The notes: generated by a model from the sequence alone, not told the origin. Counted from the stretch's first letter, positions 8,677 to 18,667 are shown. The stretch is DNA of 64,000 bases from Rhizobium sp. 007 (GCF_015353075.1 NZ_CP064187.1:2294001-2358000), one strand, 5' to 3'. Numbers and translations are program-made.

Positions 8677-9687
8677 ATGGGTATGATGAAGACCGAAGAT
8701 AGCCTCGGGGAGAAGGAAATCATCGCTGCCGCAGAAAAGGCGCTCGCCGATATTGCCCTTGTGCGCGAAGAAGTCTCGAAGGTGATCTTTGGCCAGGAAA
8801 GCGTCGTCGAAAACACCCTGCTCGCTGTTCTTTCAGGCGGCCATGCACTTCTGGTCGGCGTGCCCGGCCTTGCAAAGACCAAGCTGGTGACCACGCTCGG
8901 CGAAGTGCTCGGCCTCGGCGCGAACCGCATCCAGTTCACCCCGGACCTCATGCCGTCGGACATCCTCGGCTCCGAAGTGATGGACCAGGACGAGAACGGC
9001 CGCCGCTCCTTCCGCTTCGTCAAGGGCCCGGTGTTCGCCCAACTGCTGATGGCGGATGAGATCAACCGCGCCTCACCGCGCACGCAGTCGGCGCTGCTGC
9101 AATCGATGCAGGAATATCATGTCACGATCGCCGGCCAGCGCTACGACCTGCCGACGCCTTTCCACGTTCTCGCCACCCAGAACCCGCTGGAGCAGGAAGG
9201 CACCTACCCGCTGCCGGAAGCTCAGCTCGACCGCTTCCTGCTGCAGGTGGACGTGCACTATCCCGAGCTTGCCGCCGAACGCCAGATCCTGCTCGAAACG
9301 ACCGGCATCAGCGAAACGAAGCCGCAAGCCGTCCTCGACGCCGGGCGGCTGATGGAAATCCAGAAGCTCATCCGCCAGATGCCGGTGAGCGACAAGGTCG
9401 TCGATGCGATCCTCGATCTAGTGCGCTCCGCCCGCCCCGGCCAGGGCAACGCTGCGACCGACAAGAATGTGGCCTGGGGCCCGGGTCCGCGCGCCGGCCA
9501 GGCGATGATGCTCTGCGCCCGCGCCCGCGCGCTCTATGAAGGCCGTCTGGCGCCGTCGCTCGACGATATCCATGCACTTGCCGAACCCGTTCTCGAACAC
9601 CGCATGGCGCTTACCTTCGCTGCACGTGCCGAGGGCATGTCGGTCCGCGATGTCATCGCCGGCCTCGTCAAGCAGGCCAAAGGATAA
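8677..9687 (+). CDS. MoxR-family AAA+ ATPase
   Basis: AAA+ chaperone-like ATPase, 336 residues, cytoplasmic. Walker A GVPGLAKT is at residues 61-68, Walker B MADEINRA near 125, and sensor residues lie in FHVLATQNPLEQEGTYPLPEAQLDRF, which is cut here only by description. MoxR proteins help assemble or metallate complexes together with von Willebrand-type partners. Start ATG 8677 has GGAGA at 8666-8670; TTG at 8674 directly before it is less likely. First gene of an operon with DUF58 and two large membrane proteins, the usual aerotolerance-type (Bat-like) arrangement. The partner complex in rhizobia is not known. Confidence 0.93.
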   Translation: MGMMKTEDSLGEKEIIAAAEKALADIALVREEVSKVIFGQESVVENTLLAVLSGGHALLVGVPGLAKTKLVTTLGEVLGLGANRIQFTPDLMPSDILGSEVMDQDENGRRSFRFVKGPVFAQLLMADEINRASPRTQSALLQSMQEYHVTIAGQRYDLPTPFHVLATQNPLEQEGTYPLPEAQLDRFLLQVDVHYPELAAERQILLETTGISETKPQAVLDAGRLMEIQKLIRQMPVSDKVVDAILDLVRSARPGQGNAATDKNVAWGPGPRAGQAMMLCARARALYEGRLAPSLDDIHALAEPVLEHRMALTFAARAEGMSVRDVIAGLVKQAKG

Positions 9688-9700
9688 GGAAGCCGGACGC

Positions 9701-10621
9701 GTGGCATCTATCGGACAGATCGTCAATCCGACCCCTGGCAGCGATGCCCTCGCCCGCGCAAGACAGCGGGCCTCTCTGGTGCCGGACTGCCTGGTCGAAG
9801 CCAAGCGCATCGCCAACACCGTGATTGCCGGCTGGCATGGCCGCCGCAAGCGCGGTATCGGCGAGAATTTCTGGCAGTTCCGCCCTTATACCGAGGGTGA
9901 AAGCCTATCGCGCATCGACTGGCGTCGCTCCGCCCGCGACGACCATACCTATGTTCGCGAGCGCGAATGGGAAGCCGCCCACACCATCTGGCTGTGGGCC
10001 GACATGTCGCCCTCGATGATGTACAAGTCGACCTTCGGCAGTGTCTCGAAGGAAAGCCGCGCGCTCGTCATCATGCTGGCGCTCGCTGAGATCCTTGCGC
10101 GCTCCGGCGAACGCATCGGTTGTCCGGGCGTCATGGAACCGGTTGCCGCCCGCAACGCCGCCGAGCGGCTTGCAACCGCGCTCATGCATGCGCCGCTACC
10201 GGGCGGGCTGCCGGACATAGCCATGATCCGCGGCTGGAGCGATCTCGTGCTCATCGGCGATTTCCTGGACGATGCGCCGGCGATCATGGCCCGCCTCACA
10301 CCGCTTGCCCGTCGCGGCCTTCGCGGCCACGTGGTCGAGATCGCCGATCCCGCCGAAGAGCTTTTCCCCTATACCGGCCGTACCGAATTCACCGATCCGG
10401 AAACCGGCTCGAAACTGGTGTCCGGCCGCGCGGAAAACATCCGCGAAGCCTATAGCCGCGCCTATCTGGCCCGCCGCGACGGTCTCGGCCAATCGCTTCG
10501 ACATCTCGGCTGGACGTTCGTCACCCATCGCACCGATCACCTGGCATCCGAAGCGCTGGTTGCGGTGCATATGTATCTGTCCGGGATGCCGGCCAAGGCG
10601 ACACATGGGGGGCTGCTATGA
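9701..10621 (+). CDS. DUF58 domain protein
   Basis: Soluble 306-residue protein with the DUF58 signature near residues 60-85 (RPYTEGESLSRIDWRRSAR), followed by a vWA-like fold whose metal site is degenerate (LWADMSPSM). Members act next to MoxR ATPases. The start is GTG 9701, 13 bases after the moxR stop, with TAAGGAAG at 9685-9692 as ribosome site; upstream in-frame codons lie inside moxR. It overlaps the next gene by four bases, so translation is likely coupled. Confidence 0.9.
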   Translation: MASIGQIVNPTPGSDALARARQRASLVPDCLVEAKRIANTVIAGWHGRRKRGIGENFWQFRPYTEGESLSRIDWRRSARDDHTYVREREWEAAHTIWLWADMSPSMMYKSTFGSVSKESRALVIMLALAEILARSGERIGCPGVMEPVAARNAAERLATALMHAPLPGGLPDIAMIRGWSDLVLIGDFLDDAPAIMARLTPLARRGLRGHVVEIADPAEELFPYTGRTEFTDPETGSKLVSGRAENIREAYSRAYLARRDGLGQSLRHLGWTFVTHRTDHLASEALVAVHMYLSGMPAKATHGGLL

Positions 10622-13431
10622 GCGCCCTTCCCTTTGCTTTCGCCTATCCTGCAATCCTCGGCGCGCTCGTCGCCCTGCCGGTCATCTGGTGGCTGCTGCG
10701 GCTTACGCCGCCGCGCCCGAAATCCGAAGTCTTCCCGCCGCTGAAGATACTGGCCGCCGTACTGAAGCGCGAGGAAACGCCCGCTCAGAGCCCCTGGTGG
10801 CTGACGCTGCTTCGAATGCTGCTCGCCGCTGCCGTGATCCTTGCGATCGCCGATCCGGTTTTCAATCCGCGTACCAATTCGCTCGCCGCAGGCGGTCCGC
10901 TCGTTCTTTTCGTCGACAATGGCTGGGCGACGGCGCCGGATTGGCAACGCCGCGTGCAGACCGCCGAAGCGCTGATCGACGACGCCGAATCGGCCGGCAC
11001 CCCCGTCGCGGTCGCCTTTACCGCCGATCCCACCAACAATGCTGTGCCGGGCACCACAACGGCGGCCCGCGACATGCTGCGCGCCGCAGAACCGCAGCCG
11101 CTCGTTCCGGATCGCGAACGCGCCTTCGAGGCATTGCGCGCCGCCCTCAACGGCACGAAACCAGGTACGCTCGCCTTCCTTTCCGACGGCGCTGCCGCCA
11201 AGGAAAACGATGCGACCGTCCGCCAGCTCGCCGATCTGAAGCCTGCCGAGCTCCGTCTCATCGAAGGCGATACCACACGGACGATCGCCATCACCGGTGC
11301 CACGAATGCCGCCGACGCCATGAGCGTGACCGCGACGCGCCTCGACAGCGCGGGCGCCGCCTCGCTGCCGCTGACGGCGCAGGATGCCCAGGGCCGTGCG
11401 ATTGCCGCAGGCACGGTGGATTTCCAGCCCGGGCAGTCGGTCGCCTCCGGCTCGATCCCCGCCCCCTTCGAGATGCGCAACGATTTCGCCCGCGTCAGCA
11501 TCGACAATCTTGCGACGGCAGGTTCGGTCCATTTGCTCGACGATGGCTTCAAGCGCCGCCGCGTGGTGCTGCTTTCCGGCGAAGCGGGCGATGAATTCCA
11601 GCCGCTGCTATCGCCTCTCTATTACATCCAGCGCGCACTGCAGCCTTATGCCGATCTGATCCAGCCGAACACGCCGGATCTCGCTGCCTCCATCCCCGAT
11701 CTGCTGTCGCAGAATCCGTCCGTCATCATCATGGCCGATATCGGTCGGCTGCCGCAGGAAACCTATGGTCCGATGCAGCGCTGGATCGCCAATGGCGGCA
11801 CGCTGATCCGCTTCGCCGGGCCGCGCCTTGCCGCCGCCCCCGCGGACGATCCGCTGGTGCCGGTGACGTTGCGCCAGGGCGAGCGTGCGCTTGGCGGCGC
11901 GCTCTCCTGGGCCGAGCCGCAGCCGCTGGCGGATTTTCCGAACTTCGGTCCTTTCGCCGGCATGGCCAAGCCGACTGACGTGACCGTCAAGCGCCAGGTT
12001 CTGGCCGAGCCGACGCCCGATCTTGCCGAGCGCACCTGGGCAAGCCTTGCCGACGGCACGCCGCTGGTTACGACCAAGCCGATCAACGCGGGCCGTATCG
12101 TGCTTTTCCATGTCAGCGCCGAGGCAACGTGGTCCAACCTGCCGATCTCCGGCAATTTCGTCGAGATGCTGCGTCGCATCGTTCAGCTCTCCCGCTCGGG
12201 CGGCGTCACCTCTGAAGCCGGTGCTGCAACGACCGCTGAAGCCCTGCCGCCCTTCCGCCTGCTGACGGCGAAGGGCGTGCTCACGACGGAGACCGGCACG
12301 GCACGGCCGTTGATCCCGAACGCAAAGACCGAGCCCGTTTCCAATTTCGACAATCCGCCTGGACTCTATGGTTCGGAAGACGGCTTTACCGCATTGAATG
12401 TATTGCCGAATAACGCCGAGCTGAGGCCGCTCGACACAGCCGGCATCAATGTCCTGCGCGAGGGCCTGATCGGCGGCGAAACCTGGTCCGCCAAGCCCGC
12501 TCTCTTCCTCATCGCCTTCCTGCTGCTCCTGGCAGACAGCCTCGTCGTGATGTTCATGGGCGGCGCCTTCTCCCGGCTGCGTTCGGCGGCCCGGCCTGCG
12601 GCGATCATCGCAGTCGCCGTCAGCACGACCTTCTTCCTGCAACCCTCGCAACTGCGCGCCGACGATTCCAAGCCCGGCGACGACCAGATATTCCAGCGAT
12701 TGGACAATACCCACCTCGCCTATGTCGTCACCGGCGAGCAGGATGTCGACAATATTTCCGAGCACGGCCTTGAAGGCCTGACCGAGTTCCTGACCTTCCG
12801 CACGACACTGGAGCCGGCGCCGCCCGTCGGCCTTGATCTCACGAAGGACGAGCTGTCCTTCTATCCTATCATTTACTGGCCGGTTTCCGCCTCCGCGCCG
12901 ATGCCGTCGACGGCTGCGATCAACCGCATCGACGCCTATATGCGCGCCGGCGGCACCGTCCTTTTCGATACGCGCGACCAGTTCTCCTCACTGGATAACA
13001 ATGGAGGTGCCTCGAGTGCCAACGGCGAGCGCCTGCAGCAGATCCTCGCCAATCTCGACATCCCCCCGCTGGAGCCGGTTCCTACGGACCACGTTCTGAC
13101 GAAGTCCTTCTACCTGCTCTCCAGCTTCCCGGGCCGCTATTCCGGAAGCCCGCTCTGGATCGAGTCGAGGCAGGACAATCGCGCATCGGACACCAAATCG
13201 ACGGCCTCGGCCGACGGTGTTTCGCCGATCCTGATCACCGGCAACGATTTAGCCGGGGCCTGGGCGGTCGATCAGAATGGCGCACCGATGCTGCCGACCG
13301 TTCCGCCGGATGAGGTGCAGCGCGAATACTCCTATCGCGCCGGCGTCAACATCATGATGTATATGCTGACGGGCAACTACAAGACCGATCAGGTCCACAT
13401 CCCCGCGCTCCTCGAACGGCTGGGGCAATGA
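10618..13431 (+). CDS. BatA-type membrane protein with C-terminal DUF4159
   Basis: Large inner-membrane protein, 937 residues. The N-terminus is an aerotolerance-regulator (BatA N-terminal) module with two helices (FAYPAILGALVALPVIWWLL and LLRMLLAAAVILAIADPVF). A vWA-like periplasmic part follows (residues about 90-240). Two more helices lie at about 620-670, then a DUF4159 domain (about 700-930) with the blocks SFYPIIYWPV and GGTVLFDTRDQ. Third gene of the MoxR operon; ATGA overlap with DUF58. The family is thought to sense or stabilise envelope processes, but no reaction is known. Confidence 0.88.
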   Translation: MSALPFAFAYPAILGALVALPVIWWLLRLTPPRPKSEVFPPLKILAAVLKREETPAQSPWWLTLLRMLLAAAVILAIADPVFNPRTNSLAAGGPLVLFVDNGWATAPDWQRRVQTAEALIDDAESAGTPVAVAFTADPTNNAVPGTTTAARDMLRAAEPQPLVPDRERAFEALRAALNGTKPGTLAFLSDGAAAKENDATVRQLADLKPAELRLIEGDTTRTIAITGATNAADAMSVTATRLDSAGAASLPLTAQDAQGRAIAAGTVDFQPGQSVASGSIPAPFEMRNDFARVSIDNLATAGSVHLLDDGFKRRRVVLLSGEAGDEFQPLLSPLYYIQRALQPYADLIQPNTPDLAASIPDLLSQNPSVIIMADIGRLPQETYGPMQRWIANGGTLIRFAGPRLAAAPADDPLVPVTLRQGERALGGALSWAEPQPLADFPNFGPFAGMAKPTDVTVKRQVLAEPTPDLAERTWASLADGTPLVTTKPINAGRIVLFHVSAEATWSNLPISGNFVEMLRRIVQLSRSGGVTSEAGAATTAEALPPFRLLTAKGVLTTETGTARPLIPNAKTEPVSNFDNPPGLYGSEDGFTALNVLPNNAELRPLDTAGINVLREGLIGGETWSAKPALFLIAFLLLLADSLVVMFMGGAFSRLRSAARPAAIIAVAVSTTFFLQPSQLRADDSKPGDDQIFQRLDNTHLAYVVTGEQDVDNISEHGLEGLTEFLTFRTTLEPAPPVGLDLTKDELSFYPIIYWPVSASAPMPSTAAINRIDAYMRAGGTVLFDTRDQFSSLDNNGGASSANGERLQQILANLDIPPLEPVPTDHVLTKSFYLLSSFPGRYSGSPLWIESRQDNRASDTKSTASADGVSPILITGNDLAGAWAVDQNGAPMLPTVPPDEVQREYSYRAGVNIMMYMLTGNYKTDQVHIPALLERLGQ

Positions 13432-13432
13432 C

Positions 13433-15502
13433 ATGACGGTTGATTTTTCGCCCTTTATTCCCTGGCCGGTTCTTGCAGCGCTCGCGGCCGTCGTCGCGGT
13501 TGTCGCGGTCTTCGCCATCTGGCGCGGCATCCGCGGCGCCTGGATCCGCACGCTCGCCGCCCTCGCATTGCTGGCAGCGCTCGCAAATCCGCTACTCATG
13601 CAGGAAGATCGCGAGCAGCTTTCGACGGTCGTTCCCGTCATCGTCGATCGGAGCCAGAGTCAGCAGACGCCGGAACGTATCAAGATGACCGACGAGGCGC
13701 TGGCGCAGTTGAAGGATCGCCTCTCTCGTTTCCCGAATATTGAACCGCGCTATGTCGATGCGACCGAGCCTGAAAATTCCGATACGCCCTCCACACGCCT
13801 CTTTTCCGCCCTTTCGGCCGCCGTTGCCGACGTACCTCCAGCGCGCATCGGCGGCGCGATCATGCTGACGGATGGCGAAGTGCATGATGCGCCGGGCGTC
13901 AATCAGGCGCTCGGCTTTGACGCGCCGGTCCACGGCCTGATCACCGGCAAGGCCAACGAATTTGACCGCCGCGTCGAGGTGATCAAGGCGCCGCGCTTCG
14001 GCATCGTCAATGAAGAGCAGCAACTGGTCCTGCGCGTCTTCGACGACGGCCCGAGCCCGGGCACCACGGCCGATGTGACTGTGAAGCTGAACGGCGACGT
14101 GATCGCCGCGCTCCAGGCGACACCGGGGCAGGATACGCCGTTTTCCTTTAAGGTTCCGCGCGGCGGCAGCAACGTGCTGGAATTCTCGGTGGCCGGGCTG
14201 CCTGGCGAAGTGACGGAGGCAAACAACCGCGCCGTTCATGTCATCGATGGCATCCGCGAAAACCTGCGCGTGCTTTTGGTCTCCGGCGAGCCGCATGCCG
14301 GCGAGCGCGCCTGGCGCAATCTCCTGAAGTCCGACGCCTCGGTCGATCTCGTCCATTTCACCATTCTGCGCCCCCCTGAAAAGCAGGACGGCACGCCGAT
14401 CAACGAGCTTTCGCTGATCGCCTTCCCGACACGCGAGCTGTTCGTCGACAAGATCAAAGACTTCGACCTGATCATCTTCGACCGCTACCAGCACCGCGGC
14501 GTGCTGCCGATCCTCTACTATGACTACATTGCACAATATGTCGAAAACGGCGGTGCGCTGCTGATTGCCGCAGGTCCCGAGCATGCCGGCCAGGATTCGA
14601 TCGCACTGACGCCGCTTTCGGCCGTTCTCCCTGCCGAGCCGACCGGCCAGATGATCGACAAGGCCTTCTATCCCCGCCTCTCCGAGGAGGGCCGCAAGCA
14701 TCCCGTCACCCGCGGCCTCGACGGCTCCGCTGACGAGCCGCCGCATTGGGGCCGCTGGTTCCGCAGCGTCGATGTCGCGTCTCCGCATGGCCAGACGGTC
14801 ATGGTTGGCGCAGACAATCATCCGCTGCTGCTTTTGAACCGTGCCGGCCAGGGGCGCGTCGCCATGCTGCTCTCCGACCAGGGCTGGCTCTGGGCCCGCG
14901 GCTTCGAGGGCGGCGGCCCGCACGTCTCGCTCTACCGCCGCATCGCCCATTGGCTGATGAAGGAACCGGCGCTGGAGGAAGAAGCGCTGACGGCGCGCGC
15001 CTCCGGCCGCACACTGGAGGTAACCCGCCAGACGATCGGCGACAATCCGGGCGAGGCCACAGTCCGATATCCATCAGGCAAGACGGAAAATCTGCCGCTG
15101 AACCAGTCCGAACCCGGTCTCTTCAAGGCCGAGAAGAAGATGGACGAGATCGGCCTCTTCGAAATCCGCAACGGCGACCTGACGACGCTCGTTCATGTCG
15201 GCGCCGTCGATGCGCCCGAATTCAAGGCGATGATTTCGACGACGGATGTGCTGAAGCCGATTTCCGGCAAGACACGCGGCCTTGTCACCCGCGTTTCAGA
15301 TACAAATGGAGCGATCGAAGTTCCGCCGATCCTGCCGGTTCGCGGCCAGGTTCGCGTCGCCGACAATGACCGCATGCAGATCAAGTTGACGAACGAGACC
15401 GTGCTGAAGGGGATCAATACCCTGCCGCTCTTTGCCGGTTTTGCCGGCGTCGGCGTGCTGCTGCTCGCCTTCGGCGCCATGTGGTGGCGTGAAGGACGAT
15501 GA
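13433..15502 (+). CDS. Membrane protein with glutamine-amidotransferase-like fold, MoxR operon
   Basis: 689-residue protein: two N-terminal helices (PWPVLAALAAVVAVVAVFAI and IRTLAALALLAALANPLLM), a large extracytoplasmic part and one helix at the C-terminus (LFAGFAGVGVLLLAFGAMWW). The middle (residues about 280-520) resembles class-I glutamine-amidotransferase-like domains used in Bat-type membrane proteins (VLLVSGEPHAGERAWR; GGALLIAAGPEHAG; GRVAMLLSDQGWLWARG), without an obvious catalytic Cys-His-Glu triad. It begins one base after the DUF4159 stop and ends the operon; the next gene is convergent. Confidence 0.8.
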   Translation: MTVDFSPFIPWPVLAALAAVVAVVAVFAIWRGIRGAWIRTLAALALLAALANPLLMQEDREQLSTVVPVIVDRSQSQQTPERIKMTDEALAQLKDRLSRFPNIEPRYVDATEPENSDTPSTRLFSALSAAVADVPPARIGGAIMLTDGEVHDAPGVNQALGFDAPVHGLITGKANEFDRRVEVIKAPRFGIVNEEQQLVLRVFDDGPSPGTTADVTVKLNGDVIAALQATPGQDTPFSFKVPRGGSNVLEFSVAGLPGEVTEANNRAVHVIDGIRENLRVLLVSGEPHAGERAWRNLLKSDASVDLVHFTILRPPEKQDGTPINELSLIAFPTRELFVDKIKDFDLIIFDRYQHRGVLPILYYDYIAQYVENGGALLIAAGPEHAGQDSIALTPLSAVLPAEPTGQMIDKAFYPRLSEEGRKHPVTRGLDGSADEPPHWGRWFRSVDVASPHGQTVMVGADNHPLLLLNRAGQGRVAMLLSDQGWLWARGFEGGGPHVSLYRRIAHWLMKEPALEEEALTARASGRTLEVTRQTIGDNPGEATVRYPSGKTENLPLNQSEPGLFKAEKKMDEIGLFEIRNGDLTTLVHVGAVDAPEFKAMISTTDVLKPISGKTRGLVTRVSDTNGAIEVPPILPVRGQVRVADNDRMQIKLTNETVLKGINTLPLFAGFAGVGVLLLAFGAMWWREGR

Positions 15503-15509
15503 GTCTCGC

Positions 15510-16824
15510 TTAGGCGAGCGAGACCCGCCGCGTTTCCGCATCGATCGCGAGCGCGGCGATGGCAGCCACCACCAGCAGCGCTGCAAATAGCCCGATGGCG
15601 ATGCCGAGGCCCAGCGACACGACGAATGCCATTAGCGATGGTGCGGCAAGCCCGCCGAGCCGAGCCATGGCGCCTGCGGTCCCCATCCCGGTGGCGCGCG
15701 ATGCCGTCGGGTAGAGCTCGGGCGTATAGGCGTAAAGCGCCGCCCCAAGTGCCGAGCAGCGCGAAGCTCATGATCAGCAGCGATGCCCCGATCAGCACGT
15801 CATCCGGCGAAAGCACGAAGAGCAGGCATCCCGCCGCCGAAAGCAGGCAGAAGCCGATCAGCGTTGGCCGCCGTCCCCATTTCTCGACACCGTAGGCCGC
15901 GAGCACGTAGCCCGGTATCTGGGCGAGCGCCACGAAGGCGAGAAAGCCATAGCCGCGCACGAAACCGAAGCCCTCGCCGGCAAGCCTTGCAGGCATCCAG
16001 GTGAACACGCCGTAATAGGAGACCGAAACGAGAAACCATATCGCCAGGATAATCAGACTGCGGCGGCGAAGCGAGGCGGAGAAGATGCCCTCTGAAGGCG
16101 CATGCGGGGCCGGCACAATCTGATCGGCGGCGGCAAGCTCCGGCCTGCCGTTGCGTTTCAGCATGCGGTTGACGATCGCCTTGGCGTCTTCGGCACGGCC
16201 TGTCCGCAACAGATAGAGCGGCGATTCCGGCACGAAGAAGCGTAGCCCGATGCCGAAGATGGCGGGCAGCGCCGTCACGGCAAAGATGTAGCGCCACGCA
16301 TCGGCAACGCCGGCGACGCTTGCGGCCCATGCGGCAAGCGCAACGATCAACGTGCCGACCGCCCAGAACCCCTCGAGCACGACGAGCCAACGGCCTCGGT
16401 TCTTTGCGGGCAGAAATTCCGCCATCATCGCATAGTCGACCGGCAAGGTGCCGCCAACAGCCATCCCCGTTAAGAAGCGCAGAACGAGCAGGCTGGTGAA
16501 ATCCGGAGCGAAGATCGAAAGCGTACCGAACAAGGCGTCACAGGCGACCGTCAGGATCAGCACGGAGCGTCGGCCCACCCTGTCGGCGAGCCGGCCGAAG
16601 ACGACGGCGCCGATCAGCATGCCGAGGAAGAAAAGCGTTCCGGTCTGCAGTGCCTGCGGCACCGTCATCTGGAACGTGGCGGCGATCGAAGCGGCCGTGA
16701 ACCCGACGGCTAGCACCTGCATGGCGTCAGCCGCCCAGACAAGCCCGAAAATCGCCATCAGCCGCCGCTGAAATGCGCCCGTCCCGGCGCGATCCAGCGC
16801 CTCGTCCATCGAAATTCCGCTCAT
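15510..16824 (-). pseudogene. MFS transporter broken by a one-base insertion
   Basis: Reads as a 12-helix major-facilitator transporter of the sugar/aromatic-acid type (437 residues when repaired). Intact motifs include FGRLADRVGRRSV after helix 2 and FVPESPLYLL after helix 6. In the tenth-helix region the frame breaks in the GC run at 15737-15746: before it the protein reads LLGTWG, after it a second frame continues ALYAYTPELYPTASRATGMG and ends at a TAA (15510-15512). Total length is 3n+1, which fits one inserted base. Start is ATG 16824, preceded by GGAGGG; a GTG at 16839 overlaps that ribosome site. It could be a true mutation or a sequence error. Confidence 0.85.
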
Positions 16825-16896
16825 GCCGCCCTCCACCAAGCTGCCGAAACCTCGCGCAAAGTGAGGTCAGGGAAAATCAGCGATAGAACATATGAA

Positions 16897-17397
16897 CTAT
16901 GCACGCCAGCCGATTATACCCTTGAGACGCTGATGCGCATCTTCGGCAAACGAAACGACCAGAACGCGGGCGGGATCGACTGGCCCGGGAAAGGCGAGCG
17001 CGTTGTAGGCGACCTTCTCGAAGCCGAGCGGGCAATAATACGGCGGATCGCCGACAAGGATGACAGCCTCGGAGCCCTTGCGCCTTGCCGCCTCCACCGC
17101 GATCCGCACGAGTTCGCGGCCGATGCCCATATTCTTGTGCGTTGGCCGGACGGCAAGTGGCCCGAGCAGGTGCCCTTTAACATCGCCCGCCATGACCGGC
17201 GTCATCCTGACCGAGGCGATCGTTTCGCCGTCATCAGTACAGATGAAGGAGAGCGACAGATCGTGCGGCCCCTGCTCGCGGATGCGCGCAGCCGCACGCG
17301 TGTGCCGGCCAGGGCCGAATGCTTCTTCGTTGATGTGTTCGATAGCCGCGTCGTGAGACGCATCCTCGGTGAGGTAGACCAGATCGTGCTTGTGCAT
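16897..17397 (-). CDS. GNAT family N-acetyltransferase (YhbS-like)
   Basis: Cytoplasmic acetyl-CoA-dependent acetyltransferase, 166 residues from the chosen ATG (MHKHDLVYLTED); a GTG 15 codons upstream is possible but gives an unusual length. The acetyl-CoA loop is LAVRPTHKNMGIGRELVRIA (R/QxxGxG/A form), and the late block VGDPPYYCPLGFEKV is typical of the COG3153/YhbS subgroup. Substrate unknown. It lies between the broken MFS gene (gap 72 bases, same strand) and the divergent GST gene. Confidence 0.85.
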   Translation of the reverse strand: MHKHDLVYLTEDASHDAAIEHINEEAFGPGRHTRAAARIREQGPHDLSLSFICTDDGETIASVRMTPVMAGDVKGHLLGPLAVRPTHKNMGIGRELVRIAVEAARRKGSEAVILVGDPPYYCPLGFEKVAYNALAFPGPVDPARVLVVSFAEDAHQRLKGIIGWRA

Positions 17398-17602
17398 GAT
17401 GAGACAGAAACCGGATAGACGGAAGCGATGATTTTCGAGCACGCGCTTAGGCGTTCGGAAGCATCAGCGTCGTCGCAGATTTCTGGATGCGTAAAACAAA
17501 TCGGGTTCCTGAGAAAATGTGAAACGGCCGATAGCAGGAAAAATTTCCCTCGTCCAACGCAAAGTGACGCGACCGAAAAAACATTTGTGACGCACTGTTC
17601 AG

Positions 17603-17622
17603 TCTTTGCACCCCTGCAAAGA
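17603..17622. promoter_or_regulatory. Perfect inverted repeat upstream of the GST gene
   Basis: TCTTTGCA-CCCC-TGCAAAGA: two perfect 8-base arms around four C residues, 53 bases before the GST start. It could be an operator or an mRNA hairpin near the 5' end. No known regulator was matched. Confidence 0.55.
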
Positions 17623-17674
17623 TCGGCCGCGTGCAATATGTTTCTGCCAACGGCGAATTTGAAGGAAGCGCACA

Positions 17675-18664
17675 ATGGGCATGCTGGTTGACGGCGTCTG
17701 GCAGAACGTCGGGTACGATACGAAAAAAACGAAGGGCCACTTCAAGCGCGCGGCCTCTCAGTTCCGCAACTGGATCACGGCCACTGGAGAGGCAGGACCG
17801 ACGGGCACCGGCGGCTTCAAGGCCGAGGCTGACCGCTATCATCTCTATGTCTCGCTCGCCTGCCCCTGGGCACACCGCACGCTCATTTTCCGCAAACTGA
17901 AGAAGCTCGACGACATCATCTCCGTGTCCGTCGTCGATCCGCTGATGGCCGAGAAAGGCTGGGAATTCAAAGTCGGCGACGGCGCGACCGGCGATCACCT
18001 TTACGGTGCAAGGACCCTCTTCGAGATCTACGTGAAGGCCGATCCGCACTATTCCGGCCGCGTCACCGTTCCCGTGCTCTGGGACAAGAAGACCGGTACG
18101 ATCGTCAATAATGAATCGGCCGAGATCATCCGCATGTTCAACAGTGCCTTCGACGGGCTGACCGATTCGAAGACGGATTTCTATCCCGCCGCTCTCCGCG
18201 CCGATATCGATGCGCTGAATACGATCGTCTACGACACCGTCAACAACGGCGTCTACAAGGCAGGCTTTGCAACGACGCAGGAAGCCTACGAAGAGAATGT
18301 CGTGAAGATTTTCGAAACGCTGGACATGCTGGACGAGCGTCTCGGCAAAAGTCGCTATCTCTTCGGCGACCGGCTGACGGAAGCCGACTGGCGGCTGTTC
18401 ACGACGCTGGCGCGCTTCGATGCAGTCTATGTCGGCCACTTCAAGTGCAACATCCGCCGCATCGAAGACTACAAGAACCTCTCGGGCTACCTGCGCGATC
18501 TTTACCAGACGCCGGGCGTCAAGGAGACGGTGAACCTGCGCCACATCAAGGAGCACTATTACCGCAGCCACAGGACGATCAATCCGACGGGCGTGGTCCC
18601 GGTCGGCCCGGCTCTCGATCTCGACCGCCTGCACGGCCGCGCCAAGCTTGCCGCTGCCGCGTGA
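17675..18664 (+). CDS. Glutathione S-transferase, glutathionyl-hydroquinone reductase type (YqjG/Xi class)
   Basis: Cytoplasmic 329-residue enzyme expected to reduce glutathionyl-(hydro)quinones with glutathione. The catalytic CPWAHR motif places the nucleophile at Cys63; downstream are IVNNESAEIIRMFNSAF (glutathione-contact segment) and a C-terminal helical domain with LFGDRLTEADWRLFTTLARFD. Both length and the extended N-terminus (MLVDGVW, then SQFRNWI) fit the Xi class. The ribosome site GAAGGAAG at 17659-17666 supports ATG 17675. Possible control by the inverted repeat just upstream. Confidence 0.92.
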   Translation: MGMLVDGVWQNVGYDTKKTKGHFKRAASQFRNWITATGEAGPTGTGGFKAEADRYHLYVSLACPWAHRTLIFRKLKKLDDIISVSVVDPLMAEKGWEFKVGDGATGDHLYGARTLFEIYVKADPHYSGRVTVPVLWDKKTGTIVNNESAEIIRMFNSAFDGLTDSKTDFYPAALRADIDALNTIVYDTVNNGVYKAGFATTQEAYEENVVKIFETLDMLDERLGKSRYLFGDRLTEADWRLFTTLARFDAVYVGHFKCNIRRIEDYKNLSGYLRDLYQTPGVKETVNLRHIKEHYYRSHRTINPTGVVPVGPALDLDRLHGRAKLAAAA

Positions 18665-18667
18665 ATC

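Noticed and set aside
15193..15509. Extension of the MFS reading frame into the MoxR-operon gene
   Set aside because: It is the wrong frame after the insertion; the true stop in the other frame is at 15510.
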